Shown: positions 26,401-41,400, numbered from the stretch's first letter. The stretch: DNA of 64,000 nucleotides from Heterobilharzia americana (GCA_944470555.2 OX104127.1:46428934-46492933); one strand, 5' to 3'. Numbers and translations are program-made. The notes: generated by a model from the letters alone, not told the origin.

Positions 26401-29400
26401 AAGATGGGCTGACCACTTCAAAAAGCTCTTGAATCGACCACCACCAACAACTCGTCCGGAAATACCACCAGCAACAGCAGAACTACCAGTGAACACAGGC
26501 CATCCGACAAAAGCAGAAGTCCTGAATGCCACAAAACTGCTGAAATTCGGGAAAGCAGCAGGACTAGATGGGATCCCCCCAGAAGCACTGAAACAGATGC
26601 AGAGGCATCAGCAACGGACATACTCACACCACTATTACAGAAGGTTTGGAAGGAAGGAAGGAAGGGAAGGTACTTGCAGATTGGAAGAAGGGTTACCTTG
26701 TCAAACTTCCAAAGAAGGAAGACCTAAGTCTTGGCAAGAACTGGCGAAAAATATTAAGCCATTTCATCTTAGAGGGACTAAAGCATGTACTGGATTAAAA
26801 ATTGCGACCGGAACAGGCTGTCTTCAGGAAGTACAAATCATGTGCGGATCTAATTGCAACGCTACGCATCATCATAGAAGAAAGCATAGAATGGCAGTCA
26901 ACTCTCTACCTCAACTTCATCGACTTTGAAAAGGCTTTTGACAGAGTCGACCGAGAAGTAATTTGGCAGTTGCTTCAACAACTATATGAAGACGTCACAG
27001 GCCAAGTAATTCGCAATGAAAAGCTCAGTGATGCTTTTGAAGTGAAGACAGGAAAGAGTAAAATAAGGCTGTCTACTATCACCCATCCTGATTGTAGTGG
27101 ACTGGATCATGCAACAAACAGTGAGGAGCGAGAAGAGGGGGATACGCCGGACCGGGTAAATATCCTAGAAGATTTGGATTTCGCCGATGACTTGTCTCTA
27201 ATGTCACACAAACTTGAAGATCTTCAGGCAAAAACTAACAAGTTGGCAGGAGAGGCAGCGAAGGCGGGACTTCAGGTGAATATAGAGAAGACAGAAGTGA
27301 TGAAGATACCCAACCAACAACAACAACAAGCTCCAATCTCCATCAATGGGAGAAACTTAAAGGAAGTTGTCTCTTTCAGCTACCTAGCCTAGGCAGCACT
27401 GTTTCAACTGCAGGCGGCACAGACGATGACGTCAAAGCCAGGATCGGAAAGACAGCAAGACAGGTGTTCACTAACCTGAAACCAGTGTGGAGATCTTCTG
27501 CACTCGGCATGTGGAAGAAGATCCGGATTTTCAACACCAACGTCAAGTCAGTGCTTCTGTATGACCCAGAGACTTGGCGCGTCACGAAAGGGATTTCCAA
27601 CAAACTACAGACATTCATCAATAACTACCTACGCTGGCTCGTTACTGAAGATCAGATGGCCAGAAATAATAAGCAACAAGGAACTCGCCCTGGCAACCAA
27701 CCAACCAAGAACCCATCTCCGAACAGATATGCAGAAGGAAGTGGAGATGGATTGGACATGCACTGAGAAGACCGACTGGGGACATCACGCGTCAGGCCAG
27801 TTGCTCGAGTGGAACCCCCATGGGAAGCGACGAGTTGGGCGTCCAAGGATGACATGGAGGAGATGGTGCGAGGAAGAAATGAGAGCTTGTTGGCTGTCAG
27901 CATAAGTTTTCAAGTCTTTATTTTCTACAACGTTTAATTCGCCACTTTGTTCATTCATTTATTGCCCTACATCTAATCTTCCAGTGCCTACTCTGGATTT
28001 CTGTAATTCGTCAAGGATGCTTTGGGGCCATTCGGTAAACAGACAAAGATAAACAATAATCATGTTTAGATTCCTTAAGCTTCCCATGTCATTTGACCTA
28101 GCTGCCCCTTTTTCACAGCCACATGGTAGGAAAGACCACACTTCTGCTCAATAAATTTGATTCCTAATAGGCATTTCAATATTTCGCTGGCCCCCGAAAT
28201 TGGGATATAATGATAAAAATCGACAGGCTGGTCATCAATCTAATAGGGATGGTGTGACTTTTGCGTACATGTTGTCATCAATGTTCCACTAACGCAAACC
28301 CGTCTTGAGGGTATATCTTGCAGTTACGAAGCGAGAAATTCGCTAAAAGCCATAACACGTGGACTTTTGAGGTGTTACGAAGATATGCCTGATGAGTGTT
28401 GTAAATGCATAATGCCTGCGTCCTAGACAGTCTAACCCTTTTTCTTTTAAAAGGTGAACGTGAGACGTAAATTGAGGAATTGAATACATTGTTTGGAAAC
28501 GTGTGGCAGACTGAGAGTTTTCCACCGATCTAGATTGCTGCCGTAGCTGTAACCTTCTTTATAACGTAACGTATGTGATAATCGTTGGGATATCAGTCTT
28601 TAACCTGTAGTGTCTAAGGTATTAACCGTTATCATGTTTCACAGGCTGTGCAAAACTTGAGAAATCGATCTGTGAGGAGCTGAACGACTTTCATTTATGT
28701 AGAGAATACATTGGTAATATGTTTACCCTCCACCAGACATTTCAACACTGCAACACGTATTTCAGACCAACAATCGTTGCACTTCTCTATATTAGGGTTT
28801 CCTTCGATTTTCTGGACAGGACTGCACTCTAGGATCATCTGTTGGAGAACGGTGCTCATAAGAGATTTTTAACATAGTGAAAGCCTTATACTTCAACACT
28901 TCATGTGAAGGCTTACAACCACCTATCTCCACTGTTCTAAGCCAATAATGGCGTTATACAGAGTTATCCGATTTCAACACTCCTATCTAACTTCGCCATC
29001 GATGACGTTCTTGAAACTGTCCCGAAGAAAGTGGTTTTTGGTGGGGTAGATCTGTTACCAGGTGAAATAAATTTTGACCTCTAGTGTCTGGATGATATCT
29101 TTTTACTATGCGACAACATACAAGCTACTCAAATTGCTGTCGATGAGTCGGTAATTAGTGTCCTTAGGTATGGTATTTGCTTCGTACCGTCAAAGTGCAA
29201 AATGCTTCCATAAGATTGGCAGCAGTTTGTCCCTACGCTCACCCTTGGTGGTGAACCGGTGGTAGTTTTTTAAAGGTTTGTGCACTTGGTTAGTTGTGTT
29301 AGTGCTCATGAAAATGTAGCTTATGATATTTCCAACCGTATATCGAAAGCCAGAGTGGCGTTCTTCAATCTGGGCCACCTTTAGCGCCCTTATGGTATTA

Positions 29401-32400
29401 ACCTTGTCGTAAAAGGTTAGGTGTACTACATGTTGGTGTGGGTAGCTGTTATATACCTGTGAAAAGTGGCCTCTCTGCGCTGAGTGTTTCTGATGACTCT
29501 GGGTTTTAGATCACCCTTATCTCAACAAAGTTGGTCATATCCAATGGAAATGCTACGCATTTAATTATGAGTTGAAGCGATGTGTGTGTGTGGGCGTGAT
29601 GAAGATCGTCATTTATTGAGTGCGGCCATCTTGAAATATCAGCCTCGGTGGCATAGACATGTGTTACGCTGTTAATCTCAGTGGCTCGCATACCTCTCAC
29701 CGTTCACTTGCTCTAGGAGTAGTTGAAAGAAGGGAAGAATTGGGTAGTGTATAAAGTGGGGCCGCGAGATAGTTGTTTATCATTTTGACTACCTGAGACA
29801 GCCGTGGTTTGGCAGACCTGTATTTATACTGGTGGTGGTCCAAATTCTTTAATTTCACCCCCCAATCACCACCCAGTATAAAGATAGTTGTGTTAATTTG
29901 GCATTTATCAATGCATCACAGCTTCCTGGATGTGGTACTGGAGATTGTGCAATTCACTGGGTTGAGACGACAGGGCACATGGCAAATAATCGAAATCAGT
30001 AGCGATCATGCTTCAGATTTATCTTTTATTCTGTTACTAAAAAATAGAATGAAGGCAGTGAACGCTTCTTCGGATGTGTCTTTGAAACTGCTCCCTTAAT
30101 AAACCACATCCTTTTTCGTATCCCTTCTCTTCTTAATGTTGCTTTGTGTGGTGCATCTTTTGATTTCCATGTTGTGCCAAGTTTATATTCTAGACGAATT
30201 AATAATATCAAACACTAGGAAATCTCCAGAGGAGAGAGAGGTCAAGCCCCATGAAGTTACGGGACTTTCGTAAGGTAATTTATTCAAAGTTAGACAAACA
30301 TAGAGGGATTGGACATCCCTAATAGACTCAACTCAACACATCAACCGTAGGGGACTATTTACTGTAAGCTTTGATATGACCACAAGTGCTCAAGTGAACA
30401 GCCTTCGGCAAACTGATGTTTTTGTCAAGCTATAAATTCAGTTAGTTTCTTTTTCACAAGACGTTTCGATCATCGTGATAGAATTCTGCTTTTAGTTTAA
30501 AGCATATCAGACGTCTTTAAACCTTAAGATTATATAGTTTTAATATATTTTTTGGGAGTACAAACCTATTAAATGTATGTATTGATCGAATACGGTAGAT
30601 AGAAACCCATTTACCAAGTTTTCTTGCTTTTACTGGTCAGTACTCATTAGTAGCCTCACGAAAACTCTTACTGTCTTATGTAACTTATTTTACTCAGTAC
30701 TTCACAAAATTTGTTTGTGGTAATATGAACTTCTCATTGCTTCTAATCACTTGGTTACATACACAGTGCATGACGATGTCAAGTCACCTACCTTAGTGAA
30801 CATGGCGCAAACCTGATAGATAAAACTACACGCAGTATACTACTGACTGATACCAGTAGTTCCAGATTATTCACTGTTCAGAAGTGGTCGCTAGTTGGAT
30901 CAAAGTGATCGGAACACCATGCAGCTATTATAGTTGTTTGAGGCCGAGTTGGTCAGTGGTGTACCCGCGTTGATTCAGTTGAGCGAACCAAATTGTTCAA
31001 ACCCGCTGAATCCCAATATTAATGATGGATTGTGGCTGGCAGCGGAATTCAGAACGCGTGTTTCCTCCTATTTTGGGCTCATTAGTTGGATGTACCTGCC
31101 TCCTAGTGAGCAGCGTTGTTCCTACTAAGACTTGAACCCGGGCCCAACCGCTTCAAACGCTAGAGCAATATCGAGACATTATCACGTAGGCCCATATGTC
31201 AGTAGTGGCCGCTCAGTTTGGTTCAGTCAACGACGGAGATTCACAACCCCCAACATCAAAGCACTGGAATTTCAGTTAGCTGGTTGAGTGAACTAGTCAT
31301 ACAAGGAATTAAATCAGGTGTTTGTGAAAGCTCACATCAACATAGTTGTCAATCAGAACCATGATATTCATGTCTCACAACGTTATTTGCTCAACACCAC
31401 AACCAACTGGTGTTAAGACTGAGAACATGAATACTGTGAAATCTACCACAGCTTCATGCTTGCAATCTTTACGTCACATTTTGTGATTTGAGTATATTGG
31501 TTTCCACAGGAAGCCATGGTGAGATTTCTCACCACAAACTGATATTTTGCGAACCTGATTTGATTCTTGATAGACTTAAGGTTAGATAGCTCTACATTGC
31601 TTAATACCCATTGATGATTGATCAGTATGCTCTTAAGACATTCTACACTTTATTTTATTGCCTGATATATCTTTCTACTTCGATAATAGACTGTTCACTG
31701 TAGATTCTCTTAGTTGGTGCATTATTTATTCATGTGTTTTTTAAAGGAAGTAACTGTATGTTGTAGGCCTTAGAATTACATCGAAAACATCAGTTACTCC
31801 CTTTTGCTAGGTGAATCTGATGTGTATTATCTGACATTTTTGGAGAAGCTTTTACTTTGTATTTTATTATAGAAGGTACAAAAGCTTTTAGCAAAGTAAG
31901 AGGTAGTAAAGGCTTATCGTCTGCATTACACGAAAGCTGGTATACTATTTGAATTCATAAACAAGTGGACAGTCGTTTCAGGATACCATACACTTTTCTC
32001 TGAATTTAAAAGCCTAATCTATAAGGCAGTTGGGAAAGTTTAACACTGGTCTATTGGTAAACACTATATGTTGATAAACCATTCCTTTCTTTAGGATCCT
32101 ATCGTCAGTTGTTTTGAAACCAGGCTTTTCAAACTGTCTTATAGTTTTACAGTTTTTGTTAATCTAATTAGGTTTTTGAACACTCACCACATAAAATCCT
32201 TAAACGGGATCCTCTGGATGTATTTTTATTTTTCAATCGACCGTATGTGTGAGAGAGAAACAATACTGAAAACATTCAGTTACATCAAGATACTTGTCGG
32301 CAAAGGTTTAATCGTTTGTTGATTTCCATATCCTCTTTAATTAACCTGATAATGTAGTTAAGCACCACTGTTTTCCGTGTGTAAATCTGTACAAAAGTCA

Positions 32401-35400
32401 CACTGACTATACATTTTTTATCACTATCATCAAAAATGGCTATTTATTATTATTATTATTAGTCCCTTGAGTTCCTAGTGGAACATAGGGCTTCAGTAGC
32501 ACTTCTCCAGTGACCTCTGTTCTCTGAGATCTTTTGAACCTGGTTCCACGACAGCCCAGCTCTCATTTCCTCCTCGCACGACCTCCTCCATGTCACCCTT
32601 GGACGCCTAACTCGTCGCTTCCCATGGGGGTTCCACTCGAGCAACTGGCCTGACGCGTGATGTCCCCAGTCGGTCTTCTCAGTGCATGTCCAATCCATCT
32701 CCACTTCCTTCTGCATATCTGTTCGGAGATGGGTTCTTGGTTGGTTGGTTGCCAGGGCGAGTTCCTTGTTGCTTATTATTTCTGGCCATCTGATCTTCAG
32801 TAACGAGCCAGCGTAGGTAGTTATTGATGAATGTCTGTAGTTTGTTGGAAATCCCTTTCGTGACGCGCCAAGTCTCTGGGTCATACAGAAGCACTGACTT
32901 GACGTTGGTGTTGAAAATCCGGATCTTCTTCCACATGCCGAGTGCAGAAGATCTCCACACTGGTTTCAGGTTAGTGAACACCTGTCTTGCTGTCTTTCCG
33001 ATCCTGGCTTTGATGTCATCGTCTGTGCCGCCTGCAGTTGAAACAGTGCTGCCTAGGCTAGGTAGCTGAAAGAGACAACTTCCTTTAATTTTCTACCATT
33101 GATGGAGATTGGAGCTTGTTGTTGTTGTTGGTTGGGTATCTTCATCACTTCTGTCTTCTCTATATTCACCTGAAGTCCCGCCTTCGCTGCCTCTCCTGCC
33201 AACTTGTTAGTTTTTGCCTGAAGATCTTCAAGTTTATGTGACATTAGGCATAAGTCATCGGCGAAATCCAAGTCTTCTAGGTTCTTTTCCGTCGTCCAGT
33301 TTATCCCCCTCTTCTCGCTCCTCACTGTTTGTTGCATGATCCAGTCCACCACAATCAGGAATATCATGGAGGATAGTAGGCAACCTTGTTTCACTCATGT
33401 CTTCACTTCAAAATCATCACTGAGCTTTTCATTGTGAATTACTTGGCATGTGGCATCTTCATGTAGTTGTTGAATGAGGCTGATAAAGGTTTGCGGTATT
33501 CGTAGTATTGAAGCAGTTTCCAAATTACCTCTCGGTCGACGCTCTCAAAGGCCTTCTCAAAGTCGATGTAGTTGAGGTAGAGAGTTGACTGCCATTCTAT
33601 GCTTTGTTCTATGATGATGCGAAGCGTTGCAATTTGGTCCGCACATGATTTGTACTTCCTGAATCCAGCCAGCCTGTTCCGGTCGTAGTTTTGAATCCAG
33701 CGCATCCTTTAGTCTCTCCAGGATGATGCGGCTTAATATTTTGCTTGGGGTGGACAGTAGCATGATTCCGTGCCAGTTCTTGCAAGGACTTAGGTCACCC
33801 TTCTTCGGGAGTTTGACAAGGTAACCCTTCTTCCAATCGCCAGGTACCTTCTCTTCCTGCACACCTTCTGCAATAGTGGTGTGAGCATGTCTGCTGTTGT
33901 CTCTGCGTCTGTTCTCAGTGCTTCTGGGGGGATCCCATCTGGTCCTGCTGCTTTCCCGCATTTCAGTAGCTTTATGGCGTTCAGGACTTCCATTTTCGTT
34001 GGAGGATTTATGTTCACTTGTAATTCAGCGGCTGCAGGTGGTATTTCTGGACGAAGTTCAGGTGGTGGTGGTGGTCGATTCAAGAGCTTTTTGAAGTGGT
34101 CAGCCCATTGTTTCCTCTGTTTCTCTTCTTCCGTAATTAAATTTCCTTTTTCATCTTTTATTGGTTTCGTCTGAGTTGACCTCTTCCCTGATAGCAACCT
34201 GGTTATTTGATACAATGTTGTCAGGTCTCTCTTACCTGCAGCCTGTTCTGCTTCACTTGCTAGTGTTTCGTAGAAGTGTCTTTTGTCTTTGCGTGCACTC
34301 TTCTTCAATTCTTTGTCCAGTGTAGTGTTTTATACATTGTGCTCAGTTCCTCTTGTCGTTGAGCATCCATGCACTGGTTTATCTTCTGCTTCACCATCCT
34401 CCTCTCCTCTATCAACTTCCAGGTATCCGTCGAGATCCATTCCTTGTCTTCTTTCTTCTTCCTTCCTAATACTGTTGTGCAGGTTTCTTTTCACATAGCT
34501 TTCAAAGACTTCCAGTGTTCTTCCACACAGGTTTCTTCAGGGATGTTGCTCGATGTCTCCCATTTTGTCTTGATGGCTGCCTTGAAGATCTCCTTTGTAG
34601 TTTCATGCTTCAGTTTCCGAGTGTTGTACTTGAATTGAGGTCTATCACCAGCTTCCTTGAAGGCTTTCAACTTGATTTTGAAGGTAGGTAGGTTCCTTGC
34701 ACTAGACAGTGAGTGGTGTGAGCCTACATCTGCTCCTCTTCTTGACCTTGTGTCAAGTAGGCTGCGTCTCCACTTTCTTCAGATTGAGATAAAGTCGATC
34801 TGATTTTAGTGTGTCCTGGTGTCTGGTGAAATCCATGTCGTTTTGTGGATATCTTTGTGCCTGAACACACTGCCTCCAATTACCAAATCGCTGAATGCGC
34901 AGAATTCTGCAAACAATTCTCCATTCTCATTCATTTCACTTAGCGCCTGTCCACCCATGGTATTACTTTGATTTAATGCTATTATTGTACTGCCAATTCA
35001 TAGTGATGGTGTAAGATTTAATTAGACAGTTGCCTAATTCATTTATGTGTAAGTTTAATGACAAGTGAGAGCACCATCGACTTGCTTCCTAATCATGTGA
35101 CTTTATTGAAAACTGAGGTCATGTAGAATAATCGATTTCATACTATGACCTATAACTAAATTATTGATGTGACCTTACCTTTTTTGATTGAAGTAGTTTG
35201 TGATTATGCTACAGCTTGACACTGCTCATGGCTGACAAAATTTTTAAATTTAGGTGTCAATCTTATACCTGAGACAACTATGGATTGGTGAGCTGGTATT
35301 CAAATCTGAACTAAAAATGGATCATGGGAGCAGTTAAACAACCTTCCTTTTGCAAAACGTTACAATAATAATAATAATTGTTATCATGATTGTAATCAAG

Positions 35401-38400
35401 CTTGTAGGCTACTTTTAGATGAATGACATAGCCAGTGGTCAAAATTGTTGATAGCTTGCTATAAATGGGATGTTTTGCAAATTTTCGTTTTTCCAAGAAG
35501 GCTAGCAGTAACGTTAATAAATGTTGTTCGAAGATTTATGGTAAAGGATTGAAAATGAAGCCTAACTTCAGAGCTTGTTTGGTATCACGGTTCATGTATA
35601 TGACAGAAAGTGTTAAGTGTTAGAGATTTAAAACCTTCAATGGTTGGTAATTTCCTCTCAAGGTTGACCGGCTATTTGTCCACGAATCAGACACGAAAAA
35701 AAGTCGACTTATATGTTTCATATTGTTTAGAAACTTGAAGGGCATATTATGTAAAATTTATTTGAAAATGTTATCTGGCATTCCAATACATTGCAAACAA
35801 ATGAATTTTGCATTGAATTCGAAACCGTAAACCAAGTTTAATAATCTTTTTTGTATCTTCATTAAACTGAAGTCGTAGTATACATTCTGCATGTGGAAAT
35901 TGTATTACAGATGAGCATCCGGTTATGCCAGAACGGTTCAGTTCATTATAAAGGAATATTTCACGCAATATTAAGTCATTTACATCTGTAACAGATTTGA
36001 ACGGATGTAAGTGCCGGCTAACCTCTCTTATATCCCCCATCTCTTCGGCTTGTATTTCTAGATTCACGTATACACGAAAATTGATTTGCATGCATGTCTT
36101 GCTTCCTGAATGTTAACTCACAAACCAACCACCCCTGGTGAACACCAGGGGTGCTTGCCGTCAATTTTGATGACAATTCTGCATAAGCCACTTACATGGT
36201 TCTGTGAGTTTGAGTAGAGAGGTTTCTTCAGCGTTACGTACTTGGTACTCCCCATACAGTCAGACACTTCCATAACACCTCACGGTCGACAGAGTCGAAT
36301 GCCGCCTCCAAGTCAAGAAATATGGCAAGTGTCGGACATTGGTCGGTTAGCATACCTGTGTTCCGTGATCTGAATTATGGTGAAGATTTGATCAACGCAC
36401 CCTCATCCAGGTCTGAAACCTGCGTGGTTTCCTCGGGTCTACTGTCCTCGAGCTCAAGTTAGGCGTCGGATAACCTTAAACCTTAGGATCTTGGAGACAA
36501 TAGTAGTCAAACTAGTTCCCTTATGGTTGTCACAGGAAGACTTCTCTCCCTTCTTATAGACTGGATGATGAGAGAAGTAGACTAGTGTGGCGGCACTACC
36601 TCTAATCTTCATGCCCTACCTAATACCTTCATTACTTTACTTAGCAATTTCCTGTCTCCATCTTTGAAAATATCGGGTGGCAAACTGCTAGGTTCTGCTA
36701 CTTTGCATTGTTTCAGGTTCGATACAGCCTTTTCAACTTCCAGGAGAGTTGTAGGGCCGACCTCTTCTGGATGTTGGGCAACTGAAGCGTTGTTGTGTGC
36801 TGGTTGAGTTGTGCTTCAAGGTGTTCCGCCCAACTTTCTAGCTGTCCGTCCTGGTACGGTATTGACGTCTCATCCTTTTCGGTGTTGGTCTCACTAACCA
36901 CTGTTTTCTTGCCAGTTTATTTAATAAAGCTAAATAATTGTTGAATATTACTTAAGACTGGCTCCTTCTCCATCTCTCCGACTCTCGCCATCTACCATTG
37001 CTCGGGGTTATCGTAAAGACTCTCAGTTGATTTACGTTTAAGTTGCTTTCGCTCTTCATTTTGGTGAGAACTAACTATAATATGAGTCTTGTGGCATCCA
37101 TAAATTCGGGTGACGCTAGGGAAATAGATTGAAGCATGCCAGCTTCTCAGTGTAGGTTGTCAACTATGTTTACTGTTGTCTCCACAGTTGACCAGATGTC
37201 GCCTTAGGCTGTATCAGAATCGGAACTGCTAACAAGTTTAGATGAATGCTTTGCTATCTGTTCCTTTAATACATACTTGACGTTCTCATCTTTCATTCGG
37301 GCTCAGACAGACCTAAGCTGACTATCTTCTGTGGATCGGTAGTGCACCGACATACAGGTAGGTGCTCGTAATAACGCGCTTCAGAAAAAGCTGCAGTCCT
37401 CCACCGACCCCTCCAGTATACCAGTATAATGAATCTGTAAGAATTTTTGGTTTGATGTCTATGGATGCTGAGTGAGACAATATTTCTCCCTATTCTTGGG
37501 TTGGGTACTGACCAGAAACAGGTGATTGTCAGTGATTGCAAGAAACGGTCACCGTTGTCTGTTCGTTGGCATGGGATCCCATCAATACCTCTAAGATACC
37601 TTTACGAGTGGCTCACCTGTCACCTATCGTGACTCAGAGACAGCATACACCCGTGACTAGAGATTCCAGAGTTCTGGCGAGTGGTGCCTGTTATTCGATT
37701 TAGTATAGAGTTCGGATGGTGTAAGCTCTTAAATAAAATTAGTGATGAGGCTAGGACAGTGGTTTCTGTGACTTAGATCTTCGACAATGGTCGCAGAGTG
37801 AGGGATTGGGAAGTTAATAGGGGTTTTATATTGGTATTAGAAGAAGGCAAAGAAGAAGATTGAGTTAAGGAGGACATGTTGTTCTTGGTTGAATTCTGTA
37901 TACTGAGGGAAGCGCGTTGGCGGTTGACACTGCTTCCCACATTAGAAAGGTTGTTTCTGCAATGTACCTGGAAGAGAATAAGTTCTGAGCGACCTCAGTG
38001 CCCAGGGAACATCTGCCTGTCACACACCTTTTTGAGGATTGTTGGTATGAGATTTGATTGTTATGATACGGGATGGGGAAAACTCATACCTCTGGCATCG
38101 GAAGATCATGGGACAGTGAGGGGTGTGCTATCTTTGGGGTCAACCGTTTCTAATCATCCTTTCCGCCGGAAAGGCAGCGTCATCATGGTCTTATGATCCT
38201 CCAAGGGAAATATCTTGCTGCTATCACACCCCGTCTAACCATCAACATGGCTTCGTTCTCGGAGCCTCATCATAGCGTGGCACTTTACATTAAAACGACA
38301 ACTGCTTTTTGTCTAATCACAATCCAATAGACCTTTCTGGCATGAAAGCACCTCGAGGGAACACGTATTTTGCCAGTATAGCTCGTTAGTTCATGGCGAT

Positions 38401-41400
38401 ATGCATACCCGACTATCACCTCAAGGTGGCAGCTATCGGTCGGGTGTCCAGTACTCTCTGATTTTCAATGATTTTCCTATGAATATCAGTTTACGATAAG
38501 AATTACTTTACAACCTTACCAAGTATTCACTTGCATCGCTTTGCATTTTTGTTTTCGTATACCTCAGTATATATTCTATTTTCATGATTTCAAAGGAACA
38601 TTTTTCTGAAACTATTTAGTCTACTACTTATTTTCTGAATTAATAAGCTTGAGTCTGTCTTTGCTTACTTGTTACTGGAATGAATATTCAAGGTTAGTTT
38701 TGCTTAAATTCTCACTCACGGCGATCAAAAATTTTGAGAGTGGTCATAAAAATCCTAAACTCCACGTTTTGGGTGTTAGCAATCTTTGGATAGGTTAAAG
38801 TTTACTGAAAAAATGAAGAAAGTCTTATCTCATTGCAAATCAGTTTTAATCGAATAAGGATAAGTGCTTCATCCTTATTCGAGTTCAATCAACAGTACCC
38901 ACGCATTAACCTAGTGGTGTCCAGTTGATCCATGAGATTTTAATATTTACTAACCTTGTAACATGACACGATATATTTTCGTGTACTCTTCGTGTTACTG
39001 ACATCAAAATCCTTTCATTGACTTGAAAAACAATCGTTGTAGTTAGCAGTAGTTTAGGAGTTGACATTAAGTTAATTGCTAGTATCCTGAATTTGAAATG
39101 TATTCGCTCAGATTTTAGTTTTATACAGTTTTACCAACAGTGTTATTTTTATGAGGTTTATATAATCTCAGACAAATCGATGAAGACGTTTAACTATAGA
39201 CTGAAGTAAATGATATCAACTTTTAGAATACTTCTCTTTTTCTTGTTCAATTTAACAATAACTTAATATTTTCCATAATTATATTTATATTCACAAATGA
39301 ACTTCACTTGTATAATGACAGTTTGATTGGATTGATAATCATGTGTTTTTAATATAAAATTCAGTTATGGTTTCTTTCATCCTAGAAACACTATGATTGT
39401 AGATAAACCATAGATATAATTATCGATGTTATTACTTTTACAAGGTTTCACATCTCGTGATGTAATCGCATTAGTAAAATATGACTAAGTAAATTGTCAT
39501 CTGCCTATTCTTTTATCTTTTATTCACCGAATTCTTATTTAAGGGAATCATTTTCTCTTTCTTTCTCTTTCATACACATATAATATCACAATCTTGCTTG
39601 AAATACTAAAGATTTTCTTCACAGATGCCACTGTCCAAACCATATATATATATGGTTACATTTGATAGTAGCTTATTTGATGGTTGTATAGATCGAGAGC
39701 AATGGGACGAACATAAATGGGATTGAATGTAGACGATCCTTTTACATCTGAAGCTTTAAGAGACTAGATAGTATGTACATGAAATATGGCTGCTAATAAG
39801 TAAGCTTTTTAAACCCAACGTGAGTTGGAAACAGTGTTTAATTGACAATCATTAGAAGCTGTTCTTACTCATCTGAGCTATCGAAAGTAATGTGCTTGAT
39901 ATTAGTAAAGAAATCTTTAGTAATTAGTACATGGATCAGTAGTTGTCGAGATGCCTGAAACTCAAGACGAGCATATCAGAAGACAGACTGGCCGCCTCCT
40001 TCAGAAAAATTAATCATGAAATCTCCTGCTACAGAGTGTTAAAGTGGCCCACGAAATGTGAATATCCTAGAGAGAATTTATGTAATTAGATCGCATAAAA
40101 GCTTCAATTAAAATAACTTTACTCCATCTTTTCCACGAATGGGGGTGATATTCAAATTTGAGAGTACGCGGTATTGTTCCTGAAGGTATGGAAAGACAAA
40201 ATGACTCCTATCACTCTGGAATATGACCATTACCCTTTCCTTATTGATAAAGAGTTTACATGTGAAAACCATATGTTTATTAGTTTCTTATCTGTCGTGT
40301 CCAAAATAATGACTACTAGCATACTCTTCAGACTACACAAAATGCGTTGAAAACTTGTTTGTAGTGAGAAGGTGCGGTTTTCTTCATGTTATGAGTACGT
40401 TGACTAAGTGTTGGATCTTCACTAAGTATTTGAAAATCGCTGCTTGTTTTACACATCGATAATTAATTTTACTAACATTATGGCTACCTTTATTTCATTG
40501 GACAAAACTGTACTGCTGCAGTAGTGCATCATCAGAAAGTTTATCATTAACTTGACATTTTTATGAAAAAGGATGTCAGGTGGAGTACAGGAATGAAACC
40601 AGCTCCTTTCACTGTTACGAACGTTCAATGAGAATGGGCGGAAATACCTGATTCTTTTGTTTCTTTTTAATTTTGCCATCGATCGGACTAGTGATATGGT
40701 TCTACGGGAGCTTAGTTGTGGGGTAAACTAACTGCACTAATAAAAACGTTTTTACCTTCGATTTTCCGATTATGCCTATGTGCATTCGTTGCACAGAACA
40801 AGATAAATCATTGACTATCCAGTATTTGCGTGTATATCACATGCTCCTCACTATCGAAAGTGCAAATTACGTCCGAAGGATTGACTGAAGCCTATACTAG
40901 TGCACATCTTTGATAACAACTTTTGAAGTTAGTCAAAATGTATATTTATATGAGCGGTTATGTAACTTCTAGTGCAAAATTGGCAAACAGAATTTTTCTC
41001 CATGCAACGAAAGCCAACATTTACTGGTCTGCTTCACTGGTACTTTTAGTATGACTATAGAAGATCAGGTTTACAATGTTTTACTGCTGTTGATCTCTCT
41101 TCTCTACGTCAATGTTAATTAACATTTCAGCTAAGGATGTCCGATGATTCTATGCATAAAGTTATCTTTCTAGAATCGCTTGCCTCCATTGGCGACACCC
41201 TCCAAAATAATCCTGAGTTCTAAATGTGTGTGTTTGGGAAACAGATAGTTATCAACCATTGTGCACCTGTCTGAATGATCTATCAATTAAGTTAGTTTAT
41301 TGGTTTCAGGTGGATATTCATCATGGACTGACAGAAGTTGAAGAAACATTTGAGACCTGGAAGGACTGGATATGAGACCCCTCAGCAGTCTGCACCCAAT

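Larger units (their letters stand above)
20304..27898 (-). repeat. Arm 2 of giant inverted duplication (7.6 kb)
   Basis: Reverse complement of 7508-15141 with only a handful of differences. The outer edge (27898) lies inside the RTE body, leaving that copy without a 3' end; the inner edge (20304) lies inside a CR1 fragment that continues only on this side. Confidence 0.93.

Noticed and set aside
35771..36091. 106-codon minus-strand frame as a gene
   Set aside because: No recognisable domain, no splice or promoter context, lies between retroelement relics in an intron.
28550..38460. The + strand SR2-like relic (28.6-30.1 kb) and the - strand SR2 relic (36.1-38.5 kb) as two halves of one element split by an inversion
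   Set aside because: Both relics contain RT motif A and the motif B region, so they overlap in content and are independent insertions.
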